From assembly GCA_026018925.1 (NCBI GenBank), contig JAKSZU010000002.1:90485475-90549474 (forward strand): a DNA stretch of 64,000 bases, written 5' to 3'. Under the pieces are notes generated by a model. The model had not been told where the DNA came from, did not search any database, and worked only from the letters and a program-made list of their open reading frames with translations. Shown one piece after another: positions 1 to 10,439 of this stretch (position 1 is the stretch's first letter; the number at the start of each line of letters is the position of its first letter). A program made the position numbers and the translations under genes. Origin of the DNA: Tupaia tana. Taxonomy: Eukaryota; Chordata; Mammalia; Scandentia; Tupaiidae.

Positions 1-260
1 GCTGGTTTTATTTCCCTTCCCTTGCTAATCCTTCCCACCCCTTGCATAGCTCTGAATTTTGGACAACTTCAACAAGGAAACCGTGTTCCTCTGAAAATTA
101 CCTTTAGCATAAGCTCACAGTTTTCCTGTCCAGAGTTTCATAAGCAACTCAGGTTGCATTAAATTTACACCAGAAACAAGCTTGTGCTTCTCAGAAATGG
201 TTCTGAGAAGCAGCAAAAAAGGCTGGGATATAGCCCAGGTCATCCTCCAAGCTTACTGGG
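1..260. other. Unique sequence, no feature seen
   Basis: No gene, RNA or recognisable repeat was seen before the first SINE. The stretch is moderately AT-rich. Confidence 0.5.
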
Positions 261-520
261 TTTTTTGTTTGTTAAGGTTTTTGCCTGGGGCACATGTGCT
301 CACTGTAAAGAGACAGAGAGAGGAAAAGTGAGTAATCACCATCCCCCAGGGGGGAACTGCCAGGCCACAGTCCCATCTCCTCCATTCTCTTTTCTGGATT
401 TTGGGCATGCACATATTCATGCCCTATATACTGTTTAAACTGCTGTGTCTGGGACTTGAACCATATAATTGGCCATTTGGGAATCCAGTGCTTTATCCAC
501 CATTCCACCTAGTAGCCCTG
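261..520 (-). repeat. tS-c SINE, antisense
   Basis: Read on the - strand it begins with a head ending in a box-B-like GGTTCAAGTCCC and finishes in a T-rich run on the + strand (its A tail). The body match GAGAATGGAGGAGAT is recognisable but diverged, so this is an older copy. Confidence 0.8.
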
Positions 521-796
521 GTTTGTTTATTTTGTTTTGTTATTTTGCTATAGGGCAAGTATACTTGCCAGAGAGACAGAGAGAGAGAGAGAAAGAGAGA
601 GGGAAAATGAGAAAGCACCCCCCCCCCCATAGGGATGGCCACACCACAATCCCTTCTCCTATCTTCTTCTCTTGGAATTTTAGGCCTGTATGCACACGGA
701 CCTAGGTATTTTCAAGCCACCCAGTCCAGGACTTGAACCACGAAGTTGGCCATGTGGGATCTAGCTGCCTTAACCACTACACCACTGGCTGGCCTC
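521..796 (-). repeat. tS-c SINE, antisense
   Basis: It abuts the preceding copy in the same orientation. The box B complement (GGACTTGAACCAC) is at about 730-742 and the remnant of the CCCTATAGCAAA 3' end is at about 545-556. A C9-10 run and a GA-rich tract mark the body. Confidence 0.85.
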
Positions 797-1450
797 AACC
801 TACCAGGTATTCTAATCAGAGTATAAACAACATGGACTAAGAACTCCTGTCCCTGGACAGCCATGATTTTGCAATTCTCATTTTATAAGCCATATGGTAA
901 GCAGACACAGTCCTGCTTCCAGTAGGGAACACATGCAATGCCAAGGCCAGGCAACGTAATTCTTCACTCAGCATGCAGGATGACCTGGCTTGCTAATTTG
1001 AATATTTTTGTTTATACAAAACAAAGCAAAAAAACATGTTACTTGATCAATTTAGGAATGGTCTTTTAAACTATATAGGGTTCCTTCAATCATTTGGCTT
1101 CTTGGAATAAAGCAATTTCCAATTATTAATCATATCCTATTAGGTCAGACTTGAAAACAATTTATATGGTAATGAGGAATTTACTGAGCCCACGGAGTGG
1201 ATTATGTTGCGCCCGAGTCTAGGGATTCTTTTTAAGACACGTATGGTCATTCCCCTCTACTCAATGGCTTACGTTTTCTTTTTAGGCCCTCCAACAGAAG
1301 TTTGGAAATAAAAAGTCCTTTTTATTTTTCTGCTCTTTTCTTCATCCAGTATCATCCTTGTATCTTTATTTCAGAATAAGGGACAAGAGAGGGTGGATTT
1401 AGTATAACGTTTGCTCTCCTAAGTGTCAGCTCTAAATGAAAAATAGCATA
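797..1450. other. Unique sequence, no feature seen
   Basis: About 650 bases with no recognised gene or repeat. Short open frames here have no coding character. Confidence 0.5.
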
Positions 1451-1920
1451 GGGGTGGCCCCTTTGGTTAAGGGAGCTGGATCCCACATGGCTGACTGAGG
1501 AACAAATCCCAGTCCCTGTAGCTTGAAAAACACACTGGGTGGGGGGCAGCAAGTGGTATGGTGGTTAAGGTGCTGGACTCCCACATGCCTAACCATGGTT
1601 CAAGTCCTGGACCTGGCAGCTTGCTTTCTCACTTTCCTCTTCTCTCACTCTCTCTCTTTGGTCAAATTAAAAAATAAATAATAATAACAAAATTAAATAA
1701 AGAAATATTTTTATAAAAAAAGAGAAAGAAGGAAAAACACGTGGGGTGCATATGTGTGCATGTCCCAATCGCAACAAGTTGGAAAAAAAGGAGAAGAAGA
1801 GATTGCGGCATGGTGATACCCCATGGGTGCTTTCTCTCCTCTCCAGTCTCTTTGTCTCTCTCTCTGCTGAGCACACATGTCCTTTGGCTATTGAAGAAAG
1901 AAAGAAAGAAAGAAGAAAGA
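1451..1920 (+). repeat. tS-c SINE split by a tS-a insertion
   Basis: The 5' part (1451-1541) holds the head and the GCTTGAAAAACACAC junction. The body resumes at about 1733 (GTGCATATGTGTGCATG) and ends in a GAAA-rich tail. The break is exactly at the A-rich junction, where GAAAAACAC occurs at 1525-1533 and again at 1732-1740. Confidence 0.85.
1542..1731 (+). repeat. tS-a SINE nested in tS-c
   Basis: Box A-like ATGGTGGTTAAGG is followed by box B GGTTCAAGTCC, a CT-rich tract and a GGTCAAATTAAAAAATAA tail. It lies between the two halves of the surrounding tS-c and is therefore younger than it. Confidence 0.9.
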
Positions 1921-2035
1921 TTTTTCAAAAGCGGTTAATAATCTGCAAGCATTCAAGGGATTAAGTGAGCTAATATTTATCATTGGTATTAAATAGAATT
2001 AAAATGAAAATTTTAATCATTCCTATAATCATTCA

Positions 2036-2292
2036 TGGAGTGCTCTCTTTCTGCCAAGTAGAAATTACATTAAGTGCTATTCCACATAATAGTACAAAGA
2101 AGTAGCTAATCTGTTCTTATTGATCATGGCATTAAGTTCTTTGCCAACTATCTTATTTTTTCTACATATCCTCACTATGTCGTAGACACTATTGTTAACT
2201 CGATTTTATAGCTGAAAGAAGAGATCCTTAGGGAGGAATTGCTGGGAGTTGAACTCAATCCATCTGAAGCCAAAGCCCAGTATTGTGGTGGT
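2036..2292 (-). repeat. MIR-like fragment
   Basis: Resembles the complement of the MIR 3' half: a degenerate TCCTCACTATG...GACACTATTGTTAA block followed by ATTTTATAGCTGAAAGAAGAG. The match is from memory of the MIR consensus and is diverged. Confidence 0.45.
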
Positions 2293-2461
2293 CAACTACT
2301 ACCTTGGGTTCTTTGCTAAATCCTTAAAAGGTCAGTATTTTCTTTCCTGATACAAGTAATCCCATGAATTGTTCAGTTTTTATGAATTCAAACTTTTTCA
2401 AATTTAAGTGATTTTCTTACTTTAGAGGATCTTCCTTGCCCTGTCAAAATCTCAAAACCTA

Positions 2462-2689
2462 GGCCAGCAGGTGGCGTGGTGGTTAAGGTGCTGGATCCCA
2501 CATGATGGCCGACTGCCGGTCCAGTCCCAAACCCTACGGCCTAGAAAACATACTGGGCACCTGCCTCACATCCTGAGAATGGAGAGAAAGAGATTATGGT
2601 GTGGCCATTTCCCCTGGAGAGGTGATTGCTCACTTTCCCCCTTTCTCTGTCATTCTCTGTTACTCTCTTATAAGTACATGTGACCTGTG

Positions 2690-2734
<45 letters not shown>
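2462..2734 (+). repeat. tS-c/b SINE with a 43-bp pure A tail
   Basis: The head reads GGCCAGCAGGTGGCGTGGTGG, an intact box A region that also matches the CTCF core (see findings). Box B is decayed (CCGGTCCAGTCCC). The tail is an uninterrupted A run at about 2692-2734, which suggests a fairly recent insertion. Confidence 0.9.
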
Positions 2735-2737
<3 letters not shown>

Positions 2738-4081
2738 AAAAACTGAGTAGCCTGCTGCAATTCTGAATATTTCAGCCTTCCTTAACGCTGGCGCTGTGGG
2801 CCCGTAGATGGTCCCCCTCACAGCCGTGAGGACACAGTAATCCTTTTGTTCATTGATTTCCTGAAGCACCAGTGTTTTCAAAATAGAATCAAATCAAAAC
2901 CTAGTCTATGCATTACTTCTGCCTAGCTAGATTTAAACTTTCATTCTGTTTTTTTCCAGATGATTTAGCTAAATATAGCATTACCGCAGTCAGATGCCAA
3001 TGATTACTCCCTCATGTCAAGTTTTACTCTTATCTAAGATTTTCCAGTTGGAGGCAGTTTCCATGGTCTTCCCTCTGTTTCTCCCATTTCAGATGAGAAA
3101 GGCCGAGAGGGAACCCACCCGTGTCCCGGCGTGGGCAGCGTGGAGCAGATTGACCTTTTTATTTTAATTCACCAAATATGAAAGGAGCCTCTCTGAAGCT
3201 CTTTTCAGTCTAGACAGGATATGATGATAATAGCACAAATCAAAGGTCGTGTATTCCAGTCAGGGACAAATCGCATGGGGACTGAACTCAGATATACGCT
3301 GCATTGTTACTGATGCAGAGTGGCACGTGGCCCAGTTCGGGATGGTGTCCGGAATAACCAGGTTGCCTAGAACACACCTACGATTCAAGGAAGGCCCTCA
3401 GAAAATGCTAAGTACTGGCTAGCCTGCATTTAGACTCTCAAGTTTTCTTCTCCCAGGCACTAAGAGTTAGACATTTTATTTTCGAGACCAAGAGACTGAG
3501 TGGTGTTGATGCCACAGTTAGGAAATGTTTTGTTGGAGTTTCTTCATAGATTATGAATTTTCTGGGAGAAACCAGGCGTGACACGTTGAAATGATCCAGC
3601 TAACATTCATGATCGCTTTCCCAAGGTGCCTGAGCTCTGGTGCAGGCAGGGAGTGGAGAATGATGGGAAGAGGCGTGTATCTTGAGTATAAGGGAACATG
3701 AAAGATCAAAGTGAAGCGCTTTACGTCACATGAGCTACGGAAATAACAGATCCTCTGAGGTTGCTATGCTTAAAAGTTCCTGACATTTTTGTGCCTCCAG
3801 AAATACAATGGCCATCGGACATGGCACCCACTGACTTGGCACTCCATTGAGAGACTACGAGGAAGGGAAGGAACCAGGAGAAACAGCCCACGGCACAGAA
3901 CAACCTCAAAAATAATGTCTCCTTGGAAAATCTAGAGAAGAATAGTAAAAAGGGTACACTCTGCATCCAAGAAAAATCAAGGGTGAAATTGATTGTATTG
4001 ATGACCAAAGGTAAAATACTTCTGGATGCAGACTAGTAATCCCAATGTCCTCTGTAGAACCTGTGCAGGCAAAAGCCAGTG
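2735..4081. other. Long repeat-poor stretch, no gene seen
   Basis: About 1.35 kb with no recognisable SINE. A 95-codon open frame on the - strand at 3721-4008 has no recognisable domain and is probably chance. A weak MIR-like block may lie near 3455-3530. Confidence 0.45.
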
Positions 4082-4097
4082 AAAAATCTGTGGGACT

Positions 4098-4385
4098 GGG
4101 ACCTGCAGTTAGCGTAATGGCTATGTCGCTGGACTCACACGTAGTCGACCGCAGTCCGAGTCCTGGACCCGGTGGCTTAAACTCACGCCAGGCGCATGTG
4201 CGTGCGTGCCCAAGATCCCGAGAGAAGAATGGAGGAGAAGGGATTGCAGCGTGGCCATCCCCCCTGGGGGGTGATTTCTCTCTTTCTGTCTCTCTGTCTC
4301 TCTCTTTGTCTGTCTGGTGAGCGCACGCGCCCTATAGCAAAAAAAAAAAAAAAAAAAAAAGAAACCTCTCCAAAAAAAGAAAAAA
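4098..4385 (+). repeat. tS-b SINE with TSD
   Basis: The head is diagnostic of tS-b (GCGTAATGGCTATGTCGCTGG) and the 3' end is CCCTATAGC followed by A22. A 16-bp TSD flanks it: 4082-4097 and 4386-4401 (AAAAATCTGTGGGACT versus AAAAATCTGTGAGACT). Confidence 0.93.
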
Positions 4386-4419
4386 AAAAATCTGTGAGAC
4401 TAAAAACCTCTTGTGGAAC

Positions 4420-4882
4420 TAGCCAGGTGGCATGGTGGTTAAGACAGCTGGATCTCACATGGTCAACTGAGCGGTTTGAGTCCCAGATCCAATGGCTTAA
4501 AAAAATATCTAGGGGGACCGGTTGGGGGGCAGCAGGTAGCATAGTGGCTAAAATGCTAAACTCTGACATGGCCTACAGCAGTGCTGAGTCGCAGACCTGC
4601 TGGCTTGTTTTCTCACTTTCCCTCTCTCTGTCTCTTTCTGGTGAGCACATGTGCTCTATAGCAAAATTCGATATAATAATAATAAATTAAATTAAAAATT
4701 CTTTGAAAAAGAAAATCATGCTGGGAATGTGTGTGTGTGGGTGCCCACAATCCTGAGAGGAGAATATAGAAGGGATTGAAATGTGGCCATTCGCCTTGGG
4801 AGGTGCTTTTTCATTTTCCTTTTTCCTTTTCTCTGGTGAACACACACACCCTATAGCAGAATTAATAAATAAGTAAGAAAGA
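4420..4882 (+). repeat. tS-c SINE split by a tS-a insertion
   Basis: The head (4420-4510) ends at an A-rich junction, and the body resumes near 4709 with a GTGTGTGTGTGGGTGCCC block and CCCTATAGCAGA at the end. This is the second tS-c in the window opened at the same internal point. Confidence 0.8.
4524..4708 (+). repeat. tS-a/b mosaic SINE nested in tS-c
   Basis: The head GGGGGGCAGCAGGTAGCATAG and a CT tract are followed by GGTGAGCACATGTGCTCTATAG, as in tS-b, and then by a tS-a-like AATAATAAATTAAATTAAAA tail. It therefore combines features of both families. Confidence 0.8.
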
Positions 4883-5730
4883 ACGGTGGGTTAAAAAGCT
4901 ATGACACGAGAAAGATGGCAAGGATTATAGCGAAAAATCGTGTTCATCTGTGACACTGTGTTTATCATCCAACCTGAAAATACAGGAAAATTAAACACTC
5001 TGGGTGAATCAAAAGAAATAGCTCCTGGCTTTGTTATTATTCGGGAGGTTTGAGGAAATACTGAAAATATTTTTTTTCAGTGGAACTCTCAAGAGCTCCT
5101 GCTTGCTGTTGTTGGATGCTGGATTCATTCAGGTCCCATTCCTAAAATATTTGCCCTGGTGCATTCCTGCCTTCTTGGAAATACTACAAAATGTAACTCT
5201 TTCGCAACTCATTCCATTTCTTAACAGTGAGGCATTCAGGAATCGTCCTAAGTAATGTAAAAGGTTGTGCTTTCTGAAAGAGTTTCCAGAACTCTTTCTT
5301 TCTGTCTCAGCTTCAGGAGCTCAATGATTCCAGTGATTTGCATAAGAATAATCTAGAAGATGAAGACTTACACTGAGTAAGCCTCAGAATTCATGCACTG
5401 TATTGTACAGAGACCTTGTGGTCTGAGACACAGGTGTCATGGCCCTCAATTTTTGCCTCTCTCATTCATTGAGGCGTCCACTCATTCATTCATTCATCAG
5501 ACTAGCTCTTAGGGTATTCCGTGTCTGGCTTTCTAAATGCTGGAGTCTGAAAGTGAAAAAATAGTAGGTATGTTTTGCAAGGTGATGAGGTAGCATTACA
5601 AAATATTTCATGTCTAGGGCAGGATCTGTATACCGTAAATACTCAATAACTGTTAGTTATTAACATTAACTATTTGTCATTAAACAGCATAGAAACAGCT
5701 TAGGAAAATGTTCAAAGGTAATTTATGTCA
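4883..5730. other. Unique sequence with one short MIR-like piece
   Basis: No gene seen. A run of ATTCATTCATTC lies near 5480-5495. The block at 5611-5670 (CTCAATAACTGTTAGTTATTA) resembles the MIR 3' end on the + strand. Confidence 0.45.
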
Positions 5731-5998
5731 GGGCTGGCCCCACAGTACGGTGGTTAAGCATCGTGCATAGAAAGCTGGACCCCACGTGGTGATCATGGTT
5801 CAAATGCGGGCCCGGCAGCTTGAAGAACACACCAGGTGCATAGGTGCATGTCCAAAATTCTGACAGGAGAGAGGAATGGAGGAAGGGGGATTACATTATG
5901 ACCCTGCCTCACTGGGAAGAGGCGTTCTCTCTGTCTCTCTGTCTTTGCATCTGGCAAGTGCAAGCAACCACTGACAAGTAAAAAAAAAAAAAAAAAAA
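5731..5998 (+). repeat. tS-c SINE
   Basis: GGGCTGGCCCCACAGTACGG head, GGTTCAAATGC box B, GCTTGAAGAACACACCAGG junction and an A18 tail. This is the best example here of the tS-c head and junction in one intact copy. Confidence 0.92.
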
Positions 5999-6003
5999 GA
6001 TAC

Positions 6004-6258
6004 AGGGCTAGCAGGTGGCATGGTTTGTTAAAGCACAGGTTCCCATATGGCCAACAGTTGTTCAATTCCCAGACCTGGTGGCTTGAAAATCACACCCGGG
6101 TATGTGTGCATGAGTGCCCCAAATCCCAGAGAATGGAGGGGAAGGGATTATGGCATGACCACCACCTTGGGGGGTGATTTCTCATTGTCTCTCACTGTCT
6201 CTCTCTGCCTCTCTCCAGTGAATGCATACACTATGACAAAAAACTAAGAAAAAAATAA
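6004..6258 (+). repeat. Long tS SINE (b/c type)
   Basis: Box A region AGGTGGCATGG, diverged box B (TTGTTCAATTCCC), GGCTTGAAAATCACACCCGG junction and the body GAGAATGGAGGGGAAGGG. It follows the preceding copy in the same orientation, separated by about 6 bases. Confidence 0.87.
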
Positions 6259-6299
6259 CTTATTTAAAAATCCCACCTTTCTCATGCATCAACAGTTTT

Positions 6300-6365
6300 C
6301 ATTTTACATTCATTCATTTGTTCAAAAAATATTTATTGAGCTCTAACTATGTTGCAAACATTGGC
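6300..6365 (-). repeat. L2 3'-end-like fragment
   Basis: ATTCATTCATTTGTTCAAAAAATATTTATTGAGC is the familiar complement of the L2 3' end (described here in pieces shorter than the whole). The match is by recall of the consensus. Confidence 0.5.
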
Positions 6366-6479
6366 ATAAAACATTTGCAGATTCTCTTCCCAACTTTGTC
6401 CATATGCACTCCTAATGTCTTAGAGATAAATTTTTCATACAGATTTTCATACAGAGGATACTTTCCCAGCCCGTTACAT

Positions 6480-6790
6480 GTTTTTATAGTCACATGCTAA
6501 TCCACAGATATTATGCCATCGAGATGCCATATCATCACTTATTTGACCTTCCTTCTGTTATGGATTATGCAGCTTCTTTCTAAATAGTATATAAAATGCA
6601 ATAATAAACCTCGAGCATGGACCTCAATTTTTTTCTATAACTTGTTAGGGTAAATTCTCAAATCTCTAAATACTGGGTCAGAGGATAGGAACCTTTTTAT
6701 GGCTTTTGATGCAGCCTGCCAGATTCCTGAATCTTGTACCAATTTACAATTAGAATTTTCCTTATATTACTCACATTCCATTGGCCCTTC
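6480..6790 (+). repeat. Old L1 3'-end-like fragment
   Basis: The block GGGTCAGAGGATAGGAACC followed by TTGTACCAATTTACAATTAG resembles the 3' UTR of ancient L1M elements, where a similar pair of motifs is separated by about 45 bases. No ORF remains. Confidence 0.45.
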
Positions 6791-6865
6791 GTGAAGATAC
6801 TGCTTTATTTCCAGATGGAGAGCTGAGGAATGCTCTGGTCTACACAGATGTCTTCTCTTTTTTAA

Positions 6866-7390
6866 AAAAGTTATTTATTTCTTCTATAAATGAGAGAAAG
6901 AGCACCTCTAACCAGGATTTTTTTTTTTTTTAGAGTGGTTTTTGCTATAGAGCGCATGTGCTCGCAAGAGAGACAGAAAGCAAGAAATCACGCCTCCCCC
7001 CGGGGAGTGGGGGGATGGCCACGCTGCAATCCCTTTTCCTCCATTATCCTCTTGGGAATCTGGGCACACATGCAAAAGTGCCCTGCGTGAGTTTTAAGCC
7101 ACTGGGTCTAGGACTAGAATCGCAATCAACTACATGGGAGTCCAGTGGTGTAACCGTTACGTCATCTGCTAGTCGCTCTAACCAGGTCTTGCAGTGACCC
7201 AGTCCTACCCATGACACATCTCCAGTCTCAGCCAGCCCCAGAATATGGGTACACTCTGCTTGGTGTACTCAAGGAGGTCTCTGGACATGATGCTGGGACC
7301 TTCCTAGGTGTGTCAGCCTCACAGAGTGTTGCATTTTACTGCTCTACCACCATCCAGCCACTAATGCGTTCTACGATCCCTTCACCCATC
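6866..7390 (-). repeat. SINE-d, antisense, split by tS-b
   Basis: The + strand starts with a TTATTTATTTCTTCTATAAA tail complement and a GAGAAAGAGC tract, is interrupted at 6917-7175, and ends near CCACCATCCAGCCAC. Only moderately similar to the other SINE-d copies, so it is an older member. Confidence 0.6.
6917..7175 (-). repeat. tS-b SINE nested in SINE-d
   Basis: The T12 run, TTTTTGCTATAGAG and GGGATGGCCACGCTGCAATC complement features identify tS-b. A perfect 11-bp TSD CTCTAACCAGG lies at 6906-6916 and 7176-7186, so this copy is younger than the surrounding SINE-d. Confidence 0.93.
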
Positions 7391-7475
7391 CATTGTACAG
7401 GCAGTTTCACTAAGCAGAAAAAGCACGCCCTTGTTTCCTACTCTTTTAATATTTTTTCAGCATTATTTAGCTCTT

Positions 7476-7624
7476 TAAAGAAATTATTTTATTTAATTTA
7501 ATTTGACCAGAGTGAGAGATAGAGAAAGAGTGTGCAAAAGCAAGCCTCCAGGTCCAAGACTTGAACCGCAGTCAGCTGTGTGGAAGTCTGGTGCCCTTAA
7601 CTACCACGCCAACTGCCAGTCCCC
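7476..7624 (-). repeat. tS-a SINE, antisense
   Basis: Complement of the tS-a tail (TTTAATTTAATTTGACCAG), GA-rich tract, box B complement GACTTGAACCGC, and head end CCAACTGCCAGTCCCC. Confidence 0.88.
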
Positions 7625-7637
7625 AGAATTATTTAAT

Positions 7638-7674
<37 letters not shown>

Positions 7675-7816
7675 TAACTTATAACAGAGCACATATGTTC
7701 ATCAGAGAGAGACAGAAAGAAAGAAGTGAGAAAACAAGCTGCCAGGTCCAGAACTCAAACCACGGTCAACCATGTGGGAGTTTAGCACCCTAACCACCAC
7801 ACCACCCACTGGCCCC
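7625..7816 (-). repeat. tS-a/b mosaic SINE with (ATT)n
   Basis: The tail region has expanded to (ATT)n at about 7640-7674. It is followed by AGAGCACATATGTTCATCAG, which resembles the tS-b GCACATGTGCTC region. The head complement ends CCACCCACTGGCCCC. Confidence 0.85.
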
Positions 7817-8321
7817 AACTTCCTGTTCCTTGAATGCCTCCTTGTTACTTTATTCTTTAAACCAATTCCTGCACCTAAACATCCACTCATAGGTTACAGA
7901 ATGTTAAAACTGGAAGACATCTTGAATATGCCTTTTTATCATGGCTTGATCTGGAATTAAGAAAACTAAGAGCCTGGGAGGCTTTGGATGACTTCAGATT
8001 GCAGAGCTGGTGGGACAATCTGGAAGGAAATCCTCTGAATAAATCTGATTGGTAATTCTGCTAGAAAGTATCGAGGGGGCTGGCCCATATACTAATATTG
8101 GAAAGAGAAGAAATTAGTATGGCCTTTGGGCAGGTGTGACCTGCACGACAGTGAAATGTTCCAGATTTTACTCCCTCCCTCCCTCCCTCATGCTTCTACA
8201 CTGTTATTGCAGGCTTTAGAATGACTTATTCAGTCCAGGGCCTGTCTCTGCTACGTGGTACACTTTGAAAGTAAAAAGAGGATAACCATCCCTTAAAAGA
8301 AATTAGGAAGCATGAAAACAG
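7817..8321. other. Unique sequence, no feature seen
   Basis: No gene or repeat identified apart from a short (CCCT)n-like run CTCCCTCCCTCCCTC near 8171-8188. Confidence 0.5.
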
Positions 8322-8331
8322 AAAGGATGGA

Positions 8332-8636
8332 GACCAGCAGATGATGTAATGGTTACGGCACTGGACTCCCACATAGTCGACTGCAGTTTGAATCCCAGAC
8401 CTGGCGACTAAAACTCACGCTGGGTCAGCGAGTGTGTGCGCATGCCCAATATCCTGAAAGGAAAATGGAGGAGATGGGTTTGCAGCATGGCCATGCCCCC
8501 TGGGGAAAAGAGTTTGAGTTCCAGATCTGTGGCTTACTTTCTCTCTGTCTCTCTGGAGAGCACAAGTGCCCTATAGCAAAAATTTCTCTAAAAGAAAAAA
8601 AAAAAGAAAAAGAAAAGAAAAGAAAAAAGAAACCCA
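8332..8636 (+). repeat. tS-b SINE with TSD
   Basis: Head GACCAGCAGATGATGTAATGG, box B GTTTGAATCCC, end CCCTATAGCAAAAATTTCTC and a GAAAA-rich tail. The 10-bp TSD AAAGGATGGA is at 8322-8331 and 8637-8646. A box-B-like GTTTGAGTTCCAG recurs inside the body near 8512, replacing part of it, so the copy is rearranged. Confidence 0.9.
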
Positions 8637-8751
8637 AAAGGATGGACCCTTCCAAAGCATTAAAACCAACCTCCTTAGCTTACAGCATATAAGTGCAAAG
8701 TAATTGACCACTGGCCTACCTCAAGCTTCAGATCCAGCCACTCCTTTGGTT

Positions 8752-9005
8752 GCATTTTATTTATTTATTTATTTCTCAGAGAGAGATTTTTGCTATAGCG
8801 CACGTGCACTTACAGAGACATGAAGAGACACAAAATGAGAAATCACTCTCTGGGGGGATGGCCATGCCACTATCCCTGCTCCTCCATTCTCTTCTTGGGA
8901 TTTTGGACATGCATGCACACACGCCTGGCATGAGGTTTGGGACTCAAACAGCGGTCAACTACGTGGGCGTCTAACGATGTAACCATTATGCCATCATTTG
9001 TCCCC
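8752..9005 (-). repeat. tS-b SINE, antisense
   Basis: (TTTA)n tail complement, TTTTTGCTATAGCGCACGTGCAC and the head complement ending TGCCATCATTTGTCCCCC. Confidence 0.88.
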
Positions 9006-9076
9006 CTTGCTTACATTTTTTAGAATAGAGTTCCAAGTTCCTGCAATACCATTGCTTTGTTTTTGTGACTTTGGCC

Positions 9077-9349
9077 TTTTTTTTGTTTTTTGTTTTTTTT
9101 TTGAGAGGTTTTTGCTATAGGACACGTGCACTCGCCAGAAAGAGAGAGAGACAGAGAGACAGAAAGCGCGAAATCACCCTCCAGGGAGGATGGCCATGCC
9201 ACAATCCCTTCTCCTCCATTCTCTTCTCGGGATCTGGGGCACACATGCACATGTGCCCAGCACAAGTTTAAGTCACCAAGTCTGGGACTTGAACCATGGT
9301 CGACTATGTGGGATTCCAGCTACATAACCCTTAAGTGATCTGCTGTTTC
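9077..9349 (-). repeat. tS-b SINE, antisense
   Basis: T-rich start, GAGAGGTTTTTGCTATAGGA, the body complement CAATCCCTTCTCCTCC, and box B complement GGACTTGAACCATGG. Confidence 0.9.
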
Positions 9350-9469
9350 CTGGCATGTTGTCTAATAACCTGAGTCCAGCTTAACTACCACCTGGCTAAT
9401 TTCAACTCTTTCTTCAATATTTTAAAATTCAGACAAAGCCTCCTACAGGAAGTCTTCCATAATGCCTTG

Positions 9470-9655
9470 AGGCTGCGCTGTCTGTCCAGCCTCTTTGGTC
9501 TCAAAGCATCTTGTGCAGTATTTTCTCAAACAGCGTCGGTCACCCTTGTTTATGTGTCTATCTGCCTCACTAGACTAAGCTCATCAGGATCAGGATCTAT
9601 CTTATTTCCATATTCCCAATGTTTAGAGCAGAAGAGATATTCAGGCTCAGTCTAG
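9470..9655 (+). repeat. L2 3'-end fragment, 5' part
   Basis: CACTAGACTAAGCTCATCAGG and TATTCCCAATGTTTAGAGCA resemble the L2 block that ends in the well-known CAATAAATATTTG. The expected end is found beyond the SINE at about 9900-9945 (ATAAATATTCACTGAACTGA), so the element was split by that insertion. Confidence 0.5.
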
Positions 9656-9899
9656 CAGTGTAGTCAAGTAGCAAACTGAACTACAGTGCTAGAAGCCACA
9701 TGGTAGGCCATGGGTTCGAATCCCTAGGTTGGCTTACAAACACGTGCACATGCCCAGGACCCTGAGGAACTGGAGGGCAGGGGAAATGAGATAATGGTGT
9801 GACGAGACCCTGTTGAAGGTGCTCGTGTGTGTGTGTGTGTGTATGTCTCTCTCTCTCATGCATTCATGTACTATCATGAATAGAATAAATAAACAGAAT
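9650..9899 (+). repeat. SINE-e copy inside L2
   Basis: Distinct from the tS families: GGCTCAGTCTAGCAGTGTAG head, box B GGGTTCGAATCCC, a (GT)n and CTCTCTCTCATGCATTCATG 3' section, and tail ATGAATAGAATAAATAAAC. Its layout matches the antisense copy at 17030-17285 (shared GAAGCCAC and box B). This suggests a separate tRNA-related family. Confidence 0.7.
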
Positions 9900-9945
9900 T
9901 TTAAAAATAGACATTCTATAAATATTCACTGAACTGAAGTCCATC
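9900..9945 (+). repeat. L2 3'-end fragment, 3' part
   Basis: GACATTCTATAAATATTCAC continues the L2 end interrupted at about 9650. Confidence 0.45.
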
Positions 9946-10102
9946 GAAGAAGGTCTGGATATAGTATCAGCTAACTATGTCTAGAATGCAATCCTCACTT
10001 AGAATGTTAAAATCTGGTCAATGTTTGTGTTACTACTGGGAAAGAAAAATGTACTCACAGGAAGGGAACAGTTTATTTAGTCTTTAAAAAAGAGAAGCCT
10101 CA

Positions 10103-10278
10103 GGGCTGACAGGTGGCATGATGGTTAAGGGCACTAGACTCCCGCATAGCCAACCATGGTTCGAGTCCCGGATGTGGAGACTTACTTTCTCAATTTCCCC
10201 CTCTCTCTCTCGCTCTGTCCCTCTCTAGTCAAATTAAAATAAATAAATGAAGTTAAATAATTTTTTTAAAAAAAGGGG
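10103..10278 (+). repeat. tS-a SINE with TSD
   Basis: Box A region ATGATGGTTAAGG, box B GGTTCGAGTCCC intact, CT-rich tract, AAATTAAAATAAATAAATGA tail. TSD GAAGCCTCA at 10094-10102 and 10279-10287. Confidence 0.92.
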
Positions 10279-10439
10279 GAAGCCTCAAATGATTATCTAT
10301 CATAAATACAAATTATTATCATATAATCATTTCTTCTGGAATCTTGTTCTAATAGCACATTCTCTTAAGTCATCAATCTTCTCTGCTAGTTATTTTGTTG
10401 TTTAATTTATAAATTTGCTCCTAACTTTCACATTCATTT

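Noticed and set aside
3721..4008. 95-codon - strand frame in a repeat-poor stretch
   Set aside because: Hydrophobic stretches only; no domain, start context or splice signals supporting a gene.
4183..4690. Open frames of 128-164 codons over two SINEs
   Set aside because: Similar peptides recur wherever tS SINEs occur, so they reflect SINE sequence and not a gene.
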